Part shown: positions 21,248-29,640 of the stretch, in pieces
Numbering within the stretch: position 1 is the stretch's first letter
How the letters are laid out: every line of letters starts with the position of its first letter
Source: Verrucomicrobiaceae bacterium
GTDB lineage: Bacteria; Verrucomicrobiota; Verrucomicrobiia; Verrucomicrobiales; Verrucomicrobiaceae
Direction: 5' to 3'
Assembly: GCA_947466075.1 (NCBI GenBank)
Contig: CANIBP010000044.1
Coordinates: forward strand, 1 to 57,383
DNA length: 57,383 nt
Made by a program: the position numbers and the translations under genes
Notes under the pieces: model-generated
Told to the model about the DNA's origin: nothing
The model's database searches: none
What the model saw: the letters and a program-made list of their open reading frames with translations, nothing else

Positions 21248-24070
21248 TTATGCAAGAGGTGGCTGGACGCTGTGCAGCGGATCGAGCAGCAGCATTTCAT
21301 CGAAGGTCTTGTTAGGAGAGCGCTCTGCCGGAGGCCAGAACTGGCCGCTGCGGATGCGTTTCACGGCTTCGGCGGCGCAATTGAGGGCGGACTCGATCAG
21401 CGCTTCATCAAAGCCGTTCCATTCGAGAATGGCGGTGTCCTGGATGCTCTTGGGCAGCGCGAAGTAGGCGACGCGGCTTACGCTTTGGCCGCGTTGCCGC
21501 ATGGCGGCGGCGTATAGCGGCAGTTGCAGGTCCAGCCACATGGCTCGTTTGCCTTCGGGCAGGTCGAAACACTTCCATTCATCGGCTTCAGTGAGCTTGG
21601 TGCGCGACGTGATAGCTTTGAAGTGAGTTTTGTGCGGTTCATTCGCCTTGTCGGAGCTTTTGAAATCGACAATGCGCAGACTGCCATCGGCGTGGCGTTC
21701 AACGCGGTCGATGCGGCCCGACAAGCGTGCTTCGGCGATGAGGAAGGGCATGGCATCGTCCTGTGTGCCGATTTGCAGCTCAGCTTCGATGCATTGCCAG
21801 CCTTGCTGACGGTTGGTGGCCTCTATCGTCGCTGCATGACGCAGGCGCTGAAGAATGCTGTCCAATTGCAGCGTGATCAGCGGAGCCGGGCGCTGGCCGA
21901 ACTGCGCGTGAACATAATCGCGCGCTGCTGCTTCGAGAAAGTCGGCGATCTTTGACGGATGCGTGCTGTCGCGCATGTCCGTGTCTTGAAACAAGCGATG
22001 AAAGGCGTGGTGGATGATCTGGCCAAACTCAGCTGCATCGAGTTCACGCTTCTGGGTTTCGACGGCACTCATGCGCTTCGCATGGGTGAGGTAGTAACGG
22101 AACGGGCAGCTCAAGTAATCGCGCAGACGTGAAGGCGAGATGGTTTCAAGCGGTTTGGTGAGCCAGTCGGGCTGCAAGGTCCAGGCAAGTGTGCGCGGCG
22201 GCTCAGCCTCGGACTGCTGGTCTTCTTCTTTGGGGAAGAGATGCGTGACGCGTTGCGGCAGTGCCTTGTCGTCACAAAGGAACAGCAATCGTGAAGGACG
22301 CAGGGCATCGCCATCTTCGCTCCATTGGCCGCAAAGAAGCTGCAAGCTGTCGTTGTGGCGTTGATGCGAAAGCGCGGCGAGGATGAAGGCGTCACGCGCG
22401 AAACGGGTGTTTTGGCATGGGAGGTTCAAGGCCTCACGCAAACCGTCGGGCAGGAACGGATGGCTGATGAAGATGCCGGGCACGTTTTCTTCATTCAAAC
22501 CGGTGACGATCAGGTTGGGCGATTTTTCCCAGAGCAGTTCGAGCCAGCCTTGCAGCACGAGGTCGATGTCGCCACGTGGTTCAGCGAGACGGCTTTGCGA
22601 CAGGCATTCGAGTGAGAGCGTGAAAGCGTCTTCGGCCTTTGGCTGCAAACCGAAGCGTTTCGCCTCGTTTTCGAGTTCTTCGGTGATGCGCAGCCATTCT
22701 GCGGCGAGTTCGGTGCGTTCGCGATGTCCGGGGGCTTCAGGATGGAAGGTGCGTTCGCCGAGCAGCTTCAAGATGAGCGTGCGGGCGGCCTTGGCGGGTG
22801 GCAGACGGCGCAGTTGATTCAAGAGATCGAGCGTGGCCTTGATGACCGTCTGCAAGACGGGAAAATCAACGAGTGGCAGCTCCTGAGCATGCGCGAGCGT
22901 GACGGGAAGGTGGCTGCTGGTGAAGTCATCAGCTTCGCGCAGCAAAGCGGCGGTGCCTTCGAGCGCGGGAGCGATGGCGTCACGAAATTCTTCGATGCGC
23001 AGCAATGCGGCGAATGCACGCCACGAGCCTGAGCCAAGCAATACGCGGAAAAGATCGAGCACATGCCACAAACCTTCGCGCTGTACCGGAATGCCTCCGG
23101 GTTCAAAGCTGCGGGTGTCTTCGAGCGTGAGTTTTTCTAGCAACAGGCCACCGACTTCGGCATCACACACGCCAAGGGCGGTGCGGCCCGTGGGAACGAG
23201 TGCGCGCATGAGATCGAGCGCTTTCGCTGCTTGAGCGGAAGGATCGCGGGTGACATGAATTTGCTGGTTTTCGATGGGCAGACTGACATCAGCGTCTTCG
23301 CCCCAATGCGATGGCAAGGGACGGCCGTAGTGGTCAAAAGTGTGCGCCATCGACTGCGGCGCATGAATGGCAATGATCACCTGCAAGCCGATTTCGGCAC
23401 AGGCGGTAATCCAATCATCGAGCAGCGGCGGCAAGTCGGGAGAGGCGAGCACGGCGATGCGTTTCACGTCTTCCGGCAGCACGGGGGCGCGGGCGTGGCG
23501 GCATTTGAGCGCCTGGGCATCGGTGATCTTGGCTTGCGTGAGTTCATCGAAATACGCGCGTTCGATTGTCGCCAGATCGTGCCAGCGTGCGGCATCGCGT
23601 TGGATCGCAGGCATGGCGGCGGTGTCGGCAAAGGTGAGGCCGCCGGTGCCGAGGAGCATTTTTAGATCAGCTAGCATGCGTGCTGTTTCCGCCTGCCAGG
23701 ACCAGCCGCGTTCGGCTGGAAGTTTGGGAAACAACGCCTGAAGTGAATCGAGTGCGACGCGTTCGAGCGCACGTTGCCAGGCCATTTGCGATTGCAGCGG
23801 TGTTGCGGCTTCATAACGGCGGCTTTGCGGCAGTAGGGCTTGTTCCGGCAGCAATAGATGCGGTACGATGGCAGCGGTGCCGTTGGTGTTGGTCGCTTGC
23901 GCCAGTGCTTCGCGCAAACGGCGGCCAGCTTCGCCATTGGGAACGAGAATCAACGTGTCGCTGAGATCGAGGGCGCGGGTTTGATCCCAATCACGGCATA
24001 GAAAGTCCACGGCTCTCTCCAAAACGGGTGTGTTCCATCCCCAGAAAAGACGTTGGATCGTCGAACTCAT
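21248..24070 (-). CDS. AddB/RecB-like PD-(D/E)XK nuclease protein
   Basis: 940-aa protein with an AddB-like arrangement: an inactivated UvrD-type helicase-like N-terminal part, then a RecB-family nuclease domain at about residues 650-910. Nuclease motifs visible are S-R-L-R-D-Y-L-S-C-P-F-R-Y-Y-L, G-Q-I-I-H-H-A-F-H, G-R-I-D-R-V, I-V-D-F-K-S-S and L-Q-L-P-L-Y-A-A-A-M. The expected role is double-strand break processing together with an AddA helicase. No AddA gene is adjacent, and the C-terminal cysteine cluster that binds 4Fe-4S in classic AddB is missing; only the Cys of S-C-P-F-R is seen. Its start overlaps the gluconokinase stop by 4 bp (ATGA). Confidence 0.85.
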   Translation of the reverse strand: MSSTIQRLFWGWNTPVLERAVDFLCRDWDQTRALDLSDTLILVPNGEAGRRLREALAQATNTNGTAAIVPHLLLPEQALLPQSRRYEAATPLQSQMAWQRALERVALDSLQALFPKLPAERGWSWQAETARMLADLKMLLGTGGLTFADTAAMPAIQRDAARWHDLATIERAYFDELTQAKITDAQALKCRHARAPVLPEDVKRIAVLASPDLPPLLDDWITACAEIGLQVIIAIHAPQSMAHTFDHYGRPLPSHWGEDADVSLPIENQQIHVTRDPSAQAAKALDLMRALVPTGRTALGVCDAEVGGLLLEKLTLEDTRSFEPGGIPVQREGLWHVLDLFRVLLGSGSWRAFAALLRIEEFRDAIAPALEGTAALLREADDFTSSHLPVTLAHAQELPLVDFPVLQTVIKATLDLLNQLRRLPPAKAARTLILKLLGERTFHPEAPGHRERTELAAEWLRITEELENEAKRFGLQPKAEDAFTLSLECLSQSRLAEPRGDIDLVLQGWLELLWEKSPNLIVTGLNEENVPGIFISHPFLPDGLREALNLPCQNTRFARDAFILAALSHQRHNDSLQLLCGQWSEDGDALRPSRLLFLCDDKALPQRVTHLFPKEEDQQSEAEPPRTLAWTLQPDWLTKPLETISPSRLRDYLSCPFRYYLTHAKRMSAVETQKRELDAAEFGQIIHHAFHRLFQDTDMRDSTHPSKIADFLEAAARDYVHAQFGQRPAPLITLQLDSILQRLRHAATIEATNRQQGWQCIEAELQIGTQDDAMPFLIAEARLSGRIDRVERHADGSLRIVDFKSSDKANEPHKTHFKAITSRTKLTEADEWKCFDLPEGKRAMWLDLQLPLYAAAMRQRGQSVSRVAYFALPKSIQDTAILEWNGFDEALIESALNCAAEAVKRIRSGQFWPPAERSPNKTFDEMLLLDPLHSVQPPLA

Positions 24071-24579
24071 GCGATTTCGAGTTTGTTCAGAATCTCGGCG
24101 ACGATTTGCTCGGGCGTTTGATCAATCGAGACGCGGATCAAATCGGGAGTGGGATCCAAGGTAGCGAGTTGGCTTTCCAGCAGGCTCGGCGGCATGAAGT
24201 GACCTTTGCGGGCGGCCAGGCGTGAAGCGATGAGTTCGTGGGTGCCGTCGAGCAGGACGAAACGCAGCGTTGGATCAGAATCGTGGGCACGAAGTTTGTT
24301 GCGATAGATCGGTTTGAGAGCGGAGCAGGCTAGAACGTAGATCGGCGTGAGATGGCGCATGTCCTCGATGCGCTGACGCAGGACCGCATACCAGGGCCAG
24401 CGGTCGTCGTCGGTGAGCGGCGTGCCATTGGACATCTTGGCTTTGTTGGAGGGCGGGTGAAAGTCATCGCCATCTTCGAAGACGCCGTCGAGTTTCGCGG
24501 CCAGCAGGCTGCCAATGCGCGATTTGCCACAGCCGGAGACGCCCATAACGATGACGGTTTTTAAGTCGGAGTTCAGCAT
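24067..24579 (-). CDS. gntK: Gluconokinase
   Basis: 170-aa P-loop kinase of the GntK type that phosphorylates gluconate to 6-phosphogluconate. The Walker A motif is M-G-V-S-G-C-G-K-S (residues 12-20). Family motifs D-G-D-D-F-H-P-P-S-N-K-A-K-M, C-S-A-L-K-P-I-Y-R and R-K-G-H-F-M-P-P-S-L-L-E-S-Q-L follow in the right order. The stop overlaps the AddB-like start by 4 bp, so the two are probably translationally coupled although functionally unrelated. Confidence 0.93.
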   Translation of the reverse strand: MLNSDLKTVIVMGVSGCGKSRIGSLLAAKLDGVFEDGDDFHPPSNKAKMSNGTPLTDDDRWPWYAVLRQRIEDMRHLTPIYVLACSALKPIYRNKLRAHDSDPTLRFVLLDGTHELIASRLAARKGHFMPPSLLESQLATLDPTPDLIRVSIDQTPEQIVAEILNKLEIA

Positions 24580-24645
24580 GGTGCGGGAGATTGGTGGTGA
24601 GGCTTGACGTCTTCCACACGTTCATGGAGGATGCATGACACAACT

Positions 24646-25302
24646 ATGAAACGCCTGATTTTGTCCGCACTCTTGCTGCTCGGTGCAGCTTTCGCCGCTG
24701 AGGAAGCCAAACCCGCTGCTGAGCAAACGAAGGAATTCGTCTTGTTCGACGGCAAGTCGATCACGGACTGGGAAAGCGTCGATGCCGGCGGCAGCGGACA
24801 GGTGGAACTGGAGGGAGGCGTCATGATCATCAATCAGGGGGAAAACATCAGCGGAGCCATTTACAAGAAAGCCGCCGCACTGCCAACGACCAACTACGAG
24901 ATCACGCTGGAGGCCAAGCGAATGCAGGGGGTGGATTTCTTCGTCGGTCTCACGTTCCCAGTCGGCGATCTGAAGCACTGCGCAACACTCATCTGCGGTG
25001 GATGGGGCGGCAGCGTGACGGGTATTTCCTGCATCGATAACATGGATGCCAGCGACAACAACACCTCCAGCTACCAGCGCTATAAAGACAACGAATGGTA
25101 TGTCATCAAGCTGCGAGTAACTCCGACCAACCTCAGTGTATGGCTGGGAGAGAAGCAGATCATTGACGAAGACATCGAGGGTAAAAAAATCAGTGTGCGC
25201 CCGGGCCCAATCGAAAGTTACCTGCCGCTCTCGCTAACGACCTTCAACACAACTGCTGCGATCCGTAAAATGAAGCTCACGCCGATTACGGAGAAGAAGT
25301 GA
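24646..25302 (+). CDS. Secreted DUF1080 (LamG-like) protein
   Basis: 218 aa with a signal peptide (M-K-R-L-I-L-S-A-L-L-L-L, cleavage near A-F-A-A). The mature part begins F-V-L-F-D-G-K-S-I-T-D-W-E, the usual opening of DUF1080/3-keto-disaccharide hydrolase domains, and ends with a concanavalin-like beta-sandwich. These domains are very frequent in Verrucomicrobiota and Planctomycetota and are thought to bind or cleave glycans outside the cytoplasm. The start at 24646 was chosen for the signal peptide. Its TGA overlaps the next ATG by one base (TGATG). Confidence 0.83.
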   Translation: MKRLILSALLLLGAAFAAEEAKPAAEQTKEFVLFDGKSITDWESVDAGGSGQVELEGGVMIINQGENISGAIYKKAAALPTTNYEITLEAKRMQGVDFFVGLTFPVGDLKHCATLICGGWGGSVTGISCIDNMDASDNNTSSYQRYKDNEWYVIKLRVTPTNLSVWLGEKQIIDEDIEGKKISVRPGPIESYLPLSLTTFNTTAAIRKMKLTPITEKK

Positions 25303-26966
25303 TGTCTATCGCATCAGCGTTCCGCATGCTGGCTCTCGTGGCGTGCGGCAGCTTGATGTCATGCACTTCGGGACTGCGGGTGCAGGAATCGCGAGCAGAA
25401 ACCGTGCTTACGGAGCGTGAGAAGCAACACATGGCAGCAGTTCTCGATGAGATGGCTGCTGGGTGGGATGGGATGCAGCACGGTAAGAGTGGCGAACGGC
25501 GTAAGGCGCAGGGTCAGTATGATAAATCGCTTAGCACGTTTCTGCGTGTGTGGGATCAACATCAAAGCCCCCGCTACTGGCAATGCGGAACCATCTTTGC
25601 TTCGAAGAAGCACTCGTTTCAGATTGAATTCGATCAATTGGCGAATCAGCAACGTGAAGTTTCGCCGATACAGATCGACCAACTTATTCTTCCATCACGC
25701 GTGAAGCCGCATATGGCGGACACGCAGGCGCAGCGCAATGGCATCGGAGTGCCGCTGGTCGGACACATCCGCCGCACCAGTAGCGCTAGAAAAGAGCAGC
25801 CTTTCCTGCCGCCCAATGGCGGTAATCTCACACTCACTGCGGTGATGGAAGTGGCTGACAGTGTTGCTGGGGAACCACGGCGCTGCCGCCTTCATCTGCA
25901 CAACGCCTTGAATGTGGATACTGTGAAGGTTCAGAATGACGAGCGACAGCTTGCGGCGGATTTCACGGCCTCGAAGCATCTCGCGTTGGCGAAGAAATCA
26001 CTGAACTTCTTTTCGTGGCTGGGCATGCTCTATCCCGAGCGCACGCTGGGGGAAAGCCAGCTTTACCGCATGGATGTCTATGATCCCCATCGCATCCCGG
26101 TCGTGTTTGTGCATGGTCTGATGTCAGATCCGCACATCTGGCTCAACGTCGTCAATGCTATCAGCGCCGACCCCGAACTACGTGCCGCGTATCAGCCGTG
26201 GTATTTTCTTTACCCGACAGCCATGGGCGTGCCACAGACCTCGGCGAAGCTGCGCGAATCTCTGCAGCACGCACGAGATCACTTCGATCCTGATCACAAC
26301 GACTCGGGCATGAATCAGATGGTGCTCGTCGGTCATAGTATGGGTGGCTTGCTCAGTCGAATGCAGGCCATTGATTCCGGCGATAAGCTGTGGGACGCCA
26401 TGTTTCGCAAACCACCGCATGAATTGAATGTCTCCGAGTCAGTGCGTGAGCGACTCGTCAGCACCTTAAAATTCAAGGCGCAGCCAGAAGTGAAACGAGT
26501 CGTCTTTATCACGACGCCGCATCGTGGTAGTAACATCGCCGGTAAGAACATCATTCGCCGTCTGGCCTCGGTCATTCGACTTCCGTTCGACACGTTGCTG
26601 ATGACGAAGCAGTTACTCACCGGTAACACCGACGCACTCTCGCCAAAAATTCGCGACTGGGGATTTTTTGCCTTTCTGAGCCTAGGCACACTGTCGAATC
26701 AGCATCCCTATTACCAAGGTCTGAACGCGGTGCCCATTCCGGTGAAGCATCACTCCATCATCGGCCAGCTTGGTCAAAGCAACCTGCTCAATGATTCGGA
26801 TGGTGTTGTTCCCTACTGGAGTTCGCATCTCAGCAGCGCGAGTTCGGAGAAGATCGTGCCGCATTGGCATGGCTGCGTTGAGCAGCCAGATGTCGTCCAG
26901 GAGATCGTGCGGGTGCTGCATGAGCATCTTCGTGAGAAGGGATTGCCCCGGAAGAAGCGTTCTTGA
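25302..26966 (+). CDS. Lipoprotein alpha/beta-hydrolase (lipase/PGAP1-like)
   Basis: 554 aa. The N-terminal hydrophobic stretch ends in S-L-M-S-C, a plausible lipobox, so it may be an outer-membrane lipoprotein. A region of about 240 residues with no recognised domain precedes the hydrolase core. The core begins V-V-F-V-H-G-L-M-S-D-P-H-I-W and carries the nucleophile Ser in V-G-H-S-M-G-G near residue 345; F-I-T-T-P-H-R-G-S lies downstream. The architecture resembles PGAP1-like/lecithin-cholesterol-acyltransferase-like esterases. The substrate is probably a lipid or ester in the envelope. The start is set by the one-base overlap with the DUF1080 stop. Confidence 0.85.
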   Translation: MSIASAFRMLALVACGSLMSCTSGLRVQESRAETVLTEREKQHMAAVLDEMAAGWDGMQHGKSGERRKAQGQYDKSLSTFLRVWDQHQSPRYWQCGTIFASKKHSFQIEFDQLANQQREVSPIQIDQLILPSRVKPHMADTQAQRNGIGVPLVGHIRRTSSARKEQPFLPPNGGNLTLTAVMEVADSVAGEPRRCRLHLHNALNVDTVKVQNDERQLAADFTASKHLALAKKSLNFFSWLGMLYPERTLGESQLYRMDVYDPHRIPVVFVHGLMSDPHIWLNVVNAISADPELRAAYQPWYFLYPTAMGVPQTSAKLRESLQHARDHFDPDHNDSGMNQMVLVGHSMGGLLSRMQAIDSGDKLWDAMFRKPPHELNVSESVRERLVSTLKFKAQPEVKRVVFITTPHRGSNIAGKNIIRRLASVIRLPFDTLLMTKQLLTGNTDALSPKIRDWGFFAFLSLGTLSNQHPYYQGLNAVPIPVKHHSIIGQLGQSNLLNDSDGVVPYWSSHLSSASSEKIVPHWHGCVEQPDVVQEIVRVLHEHLREKGLPRKKRS

Positions 26967-26976
26967 GTTCACACTC

Positions 26977-28068
26977 ATGCACATTCGCTCCACACTCCTC
27001 GTAGGCCTGCTCACCGCAGCATTCATTGCACAAGGGTCCGATGATTTGCCCTTCACTCAAGTTCCAGCCGAATTTGTCGGCCAGTTCTCAGCGGGTAAGT
27101 CGCCGCTCACTTTCAATGACGGCAGCAAAGTAAAGACTGCCGCCGACTGGCAGCGTCGCCGTGCCGAAATACTTGCCGACTGGCATACCATCATGGGCGC
27201 ATGGCCTGCGGTGATCGAAAAACCGAAGATCGAAGTGCTGGAGACGAAATCGCGTGGCGAAGGCATCACCCAGCAAAAAGTAAGCGTCGAAATCGCGCCG
27301 GGACAAACGGGCGACGGCTATCTGTTGCTGCCATCGGGCCGCGTACCGCATCCCGCCGTGTTTGTGCCCTACTACGATCCTGAAACGAGTGCCGGCTTGA
27401 GCGGGAAACCGCTGCGCGACTTCGCGTGGCAGCTTGCGCGGCGTGGTTTTGTGACGCTTTCGATCGGATCCCCCGGTGGCGATGCAAGGCTCCCCGTGTT
27501 GAGTGCAGGAGCACAATGCCAGCCGCTGTCCTACCTCGGTTACATCAGTGCGAACATGTGGTATGCACTCGCCTCGTTGCCCGATGTCGATCCCAAACGC
27601 ATCGGCATCGTTGGCCACTCGTATGGCGGTAAATGGTCACTGTTTGGCTCCTGCTTGTTCGAGAAGTATGCCTGCGCCGTGTGGAGTGACCCTGGTATCG
27701 TGTTTGATGAAACACGCGGCAGCATCAACTACCAGGAACTTTGGTATCTCGGCCTCGATTCCGTTATGACGCGCAAACCAGGCCTCGTCAGAGCCGATAG
27801 CCCTCGCACCGGCGCCTACAAGGTGCTCATTGAGCAAGGCCACGATCTTCAAGAACTCCACGCCCTCATGGCCCCTCGTCCCTTCCTCGTCTCCGGCGGA
27901 GCCGAAGATCCGCCGAAGCGCTGGGCCTCGCTCAATCACGCCATCGCAGTGAATCAACTCCTCGGCGTCACTGGTCGCGTGGCGATGACGAATCGTGAGA
28001 AGCACGATCCGAACGAGGAATCCAACGAGCAGATCTATCGGTTCTTTGAGTATTGGCTCAAGCGGTAG
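26977..28068 (+). CDS. Secreted alpha/beta-hydrolase (acetyl-xylan-esterase/dienelactone-hydrolase-like)
   Basis: 363 aa with a signal peptide (M-H-I-R-S-T-L-L-V-G-L-L-T-A-A-F-I-A). The hydrolase fold shows P-A-V-F-V-P-Y-Y-D-P-E-T, the nucleophile elbow V-G-H-S-Y-G-G near residue 214, an Asp in W-S-D-P-G-I and a later R-P-F-L-V-S-G-G-A-E-D-P motif with the acid residue. Family members in PVC bacteria are often placed near sulfatases and DUF1080 proteins for polysaccharide de-esterification. It starts 10 bp after the lipase gene, so both are likely co-transcribed. The exact ester is unknown. Confidence 0.83.
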   Translation: MHIRSTLLVGLLTAAFIAQGSDDLPFTQVPAEFVGQFSAGKSPLTFNDGSKVKTAADWQRRRAEILADWHTIMGAWPAVIEKPKIEVLETKSRGEGITQQKVSVEIAPGQTGDGYLLLPSGRVPHPAVFVPYYDPETSAGLSGKPLRDFAWQLARRGFVTLSIGSPGGDARLPVLSAGAQCQPLSYLGYISANMWYALASLPDVDPKRIGIVGHSYGGKWSLFGSCLFEKYACAVWSDPGIVFDETRGSINYQELWYLGLDSVMTRKPGLVRADSPRTGAYKVLIEQGHDLQELHALMAPRPFLVSGGAEDPPKRWASLNHAIAVNQLLGVTGRVAMTNREKHDPNEESNEQIYRFFEYWLKR

Positions 28069-28083
28069 AGAGGATAGAGGTGG

Positions 28084-28105
28084 GGCGCTGTTTCCCCACA
28101 GCGCC
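28084..28105. repeat. Perfect 8-bp stem-loop after the esterase gene
   Basis: GGCGCTGT (28084-28091), a 6-nt loop and ACAGCGCC (28098-28105) form a strong hairpin 16 bp after the esterase stop. No T-run follows, so it is a weak candidate for an intrinsic terminator; it may instead be a short palindromic repeat. The remaining bases up to the start at 28239 show nothing recognisable. Confidence 0.55.
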
Positions 28106-28238
28106 TGGAAGGGAGATCCTCTCAAAATCTGATCCAGCATCCAGTCTCCCGCTTGTTTCCTTGCCATCCGATTCATCTCCGGCTTTCATAGAAATATCTC
28201 AAGTGGAGCGCACCCAATCCGTCACAAGTCATTGAACT

Positions 28239-29336
28239 ATGCCGATCAAACACGCCATCTGGAGAGTCGGAACACAGCCGTCTCCTTTGACTACCACCAC
28301 TCTTCTTAATGAGCAGCAATTGGAGGATATGATCGTGGAGGCACCGCAAATTCTCTCGGGCGAGTGGATGCTGATCGGACGGCAGGAGCAGACCGGCCAT
28401 GGTGGGCGAATCGATATGCTGGCGATCACTCCGGATGCCTCACTGGTGCTGATTGAGCTGAAGCGTAATCGAACCCCGCGTGAAATCGTGGCCCAGGCAC
28501 TGGATTATGCTTCCTGGGTGGAACAACTTACGGCGGACAAGATCGCGCAGATCTACCAGCGCTTTTCCCAAGGTGGAAACCTTGATGCAGACTTCAAAGC
28601 ACGCTTCGGCTCCGAACTGGACGAAGATGCGCTCAATGCCTCACACCAGATCATCCTCGTTGCTGCCGAACTTGATAACTCGACCGAGCGCATCATCACC
28701 TACCTCAATGCCCGAGACATTGCTATCAATGTGATCTTCTTCCAAGTCTTCCAGCACGGCACCGAGAAGCTTCTCAGCCGTGCGTGGTTAATCGATCCCG
28801 GCGAGACACAGGCGAACGTGGCTACGACGGCTAAGGTGAAAGGTGAAAAGGAGCCGTGGAACGGGGAATACTATGTGTCATATGGCGGTGAGCACCGATC
28901 CTGGGAGGATGCACAGAAGTATGGATTCGTCAGCGGTGGTGGCGGCAGTTGGTACAGCCAAACGCTCAAGCTGCTGTCTCCCGGTGACCGTGTGTGGGTG
29001 AAAATTCCCAAAACCGGCTATGTGGGTGTGGGTATCGTCCAAGAGGCCGTGCAAAGCGTGAAGGACTTTCAAGTTGTCACCCAAGATGGCGACCGCCCCT
29101 GCCTGGAAGTGCTCCAGCATGCCAAGTCTTACCAGGTGAATGCCGATGATCCCGAGAAGGCCGAGTATTTCGTACGCGTGCAGTGGCTGGACACTGTGCC
29201 GATGAAAAAGGCTATTAATGAAGTCGGTCTCTTCGGCAATACAAACACAGTTTGTCAGCCCTGCACCCCTAAGTGGCGGCATACTTTAGAACGGCTGAAG
29301 ACGCTTTTCTCGAAGTGGGATCCGAAGTTGAGTTGA
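28239..29336 (+). CDS. NucS-like (DUF91) endonuclease with C-terminal PUA/EVE-like domain
   Basis: 365 aa. Residues about 20-180 match the nuclease half of NucS/DUF91 proteins: L-E-D-M-I-V-E-A-P-Q, G-R-I-D-M-L near residue 57, I-E-L-K-R-N-R near residue 73 and Q-A-L-D-Y-A-S-W, the PD-(D/E)XK core of G-x-I-D-x(n)-E-x-K plus a Gln helix. The NucS DNA-binding N-terminal domain is missing. Residues about 205-340 look like a PUA/EVE-type beta barrel (W-N-G-E-Y-Y-V-S-Y-G, then P-G-D-R-V-W-V-K-I-P-K-T-G-Y-V-G-V-G). EVE-like domains can recognise modified bases, so a restriction or repair role is possible. No partner gene was seen; the gene is monocistronic with a 170-bp upstream gap. Confidence 0.75.
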   Translation: MPIKHAIWRVGTQPSPLTTTTLLNEQQLEDMIVEAPQILSGEWMLIGRQEQTGHGGRIDMLAITPDASLVLIELKRNRTPREIVAQALDYASWVEQLTADKIAQIYQRFSQGGNLDADFKARFGSELDEDALNASHQIILVAAELDNSTERIITYLNARDIAINVIFFQVFQHGTEKLLSRAWLIDPGETQANVATTAKVKGEKEPWNGEYYVSYGGEHRSWEDAQKYGFVSGGGGSWYSQTLKLLSPGDRVWVKIPKTGYVGVGIVQEAVQSVKDFQVVTQDGDRPCLEVLQHAKSYQVNADDPEKAEYFVRVQWLDTVPMKKAINEVGLFGNTNTVCQPCTPKWRHTLERLKTLFSKWDPKLS

Positions 29337-29427
29337 TCATTGATTAGGATTTGAATGGTACGATCACTTCCGGTTGGCGGTGCTTCATGACACCTTGACT
29401 CTCTTGACCGGCGCAGCCTTGACCAAC

Positions 29428-29640
29428 TTACTCTGCTCCCAGCATCTCCCCATACGAGAAGTCGGATACACGCATGAGCACGCGGACCTTGGCTTCTTCG
29501 TTGAGCGGAAAGTCAGGCGCGCCCTTGCTGATGAAGCCCCAGATCTCTTTGCCGTTGGGCAAGTGGGCGTGGCAATTGCGGGCGTCGATGACTTCGCGGA
29601 TCGTTGCGACGGTTTCGACCTGGTCGGGGATATCGATCAC
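29428..29640 (-). CDS. Small OB-fold, IF-1-like protein
   Basis: 70 aa starting with GTG at 29640, which overlaps the upstream stop by 4 bp (GTGA). The pattern T-I-R-E-V-I-D-A, H-L-P-N-G-K-E-I-W-G-F-I-S and V-R-V-L-M-R-V-S-D-F-S-Y-G resembles the S1/OB-fold of translation initiation factor IF-1 (L-P-N-G-x-x-x-A-H-I-S in IF-1), but is too divergent to call InfA. Probably a cytosolic nucleic-acid-binding protein. Directly after the TAA, the +1 frame encodes a lysine-rich tail (K-L-V-K-A-A-P-V-K-R-V-K-V-S) ending at 29385, so a frameshift or read-through form is possible. Confidence 0.6.
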   Translation of the reverse strand: MIDIPDQVETVATIREVIDARNCHAHLPNGKEIWGFISKGAPDFPLNEEAKVRVLMRVSDFSYGEMLGAE

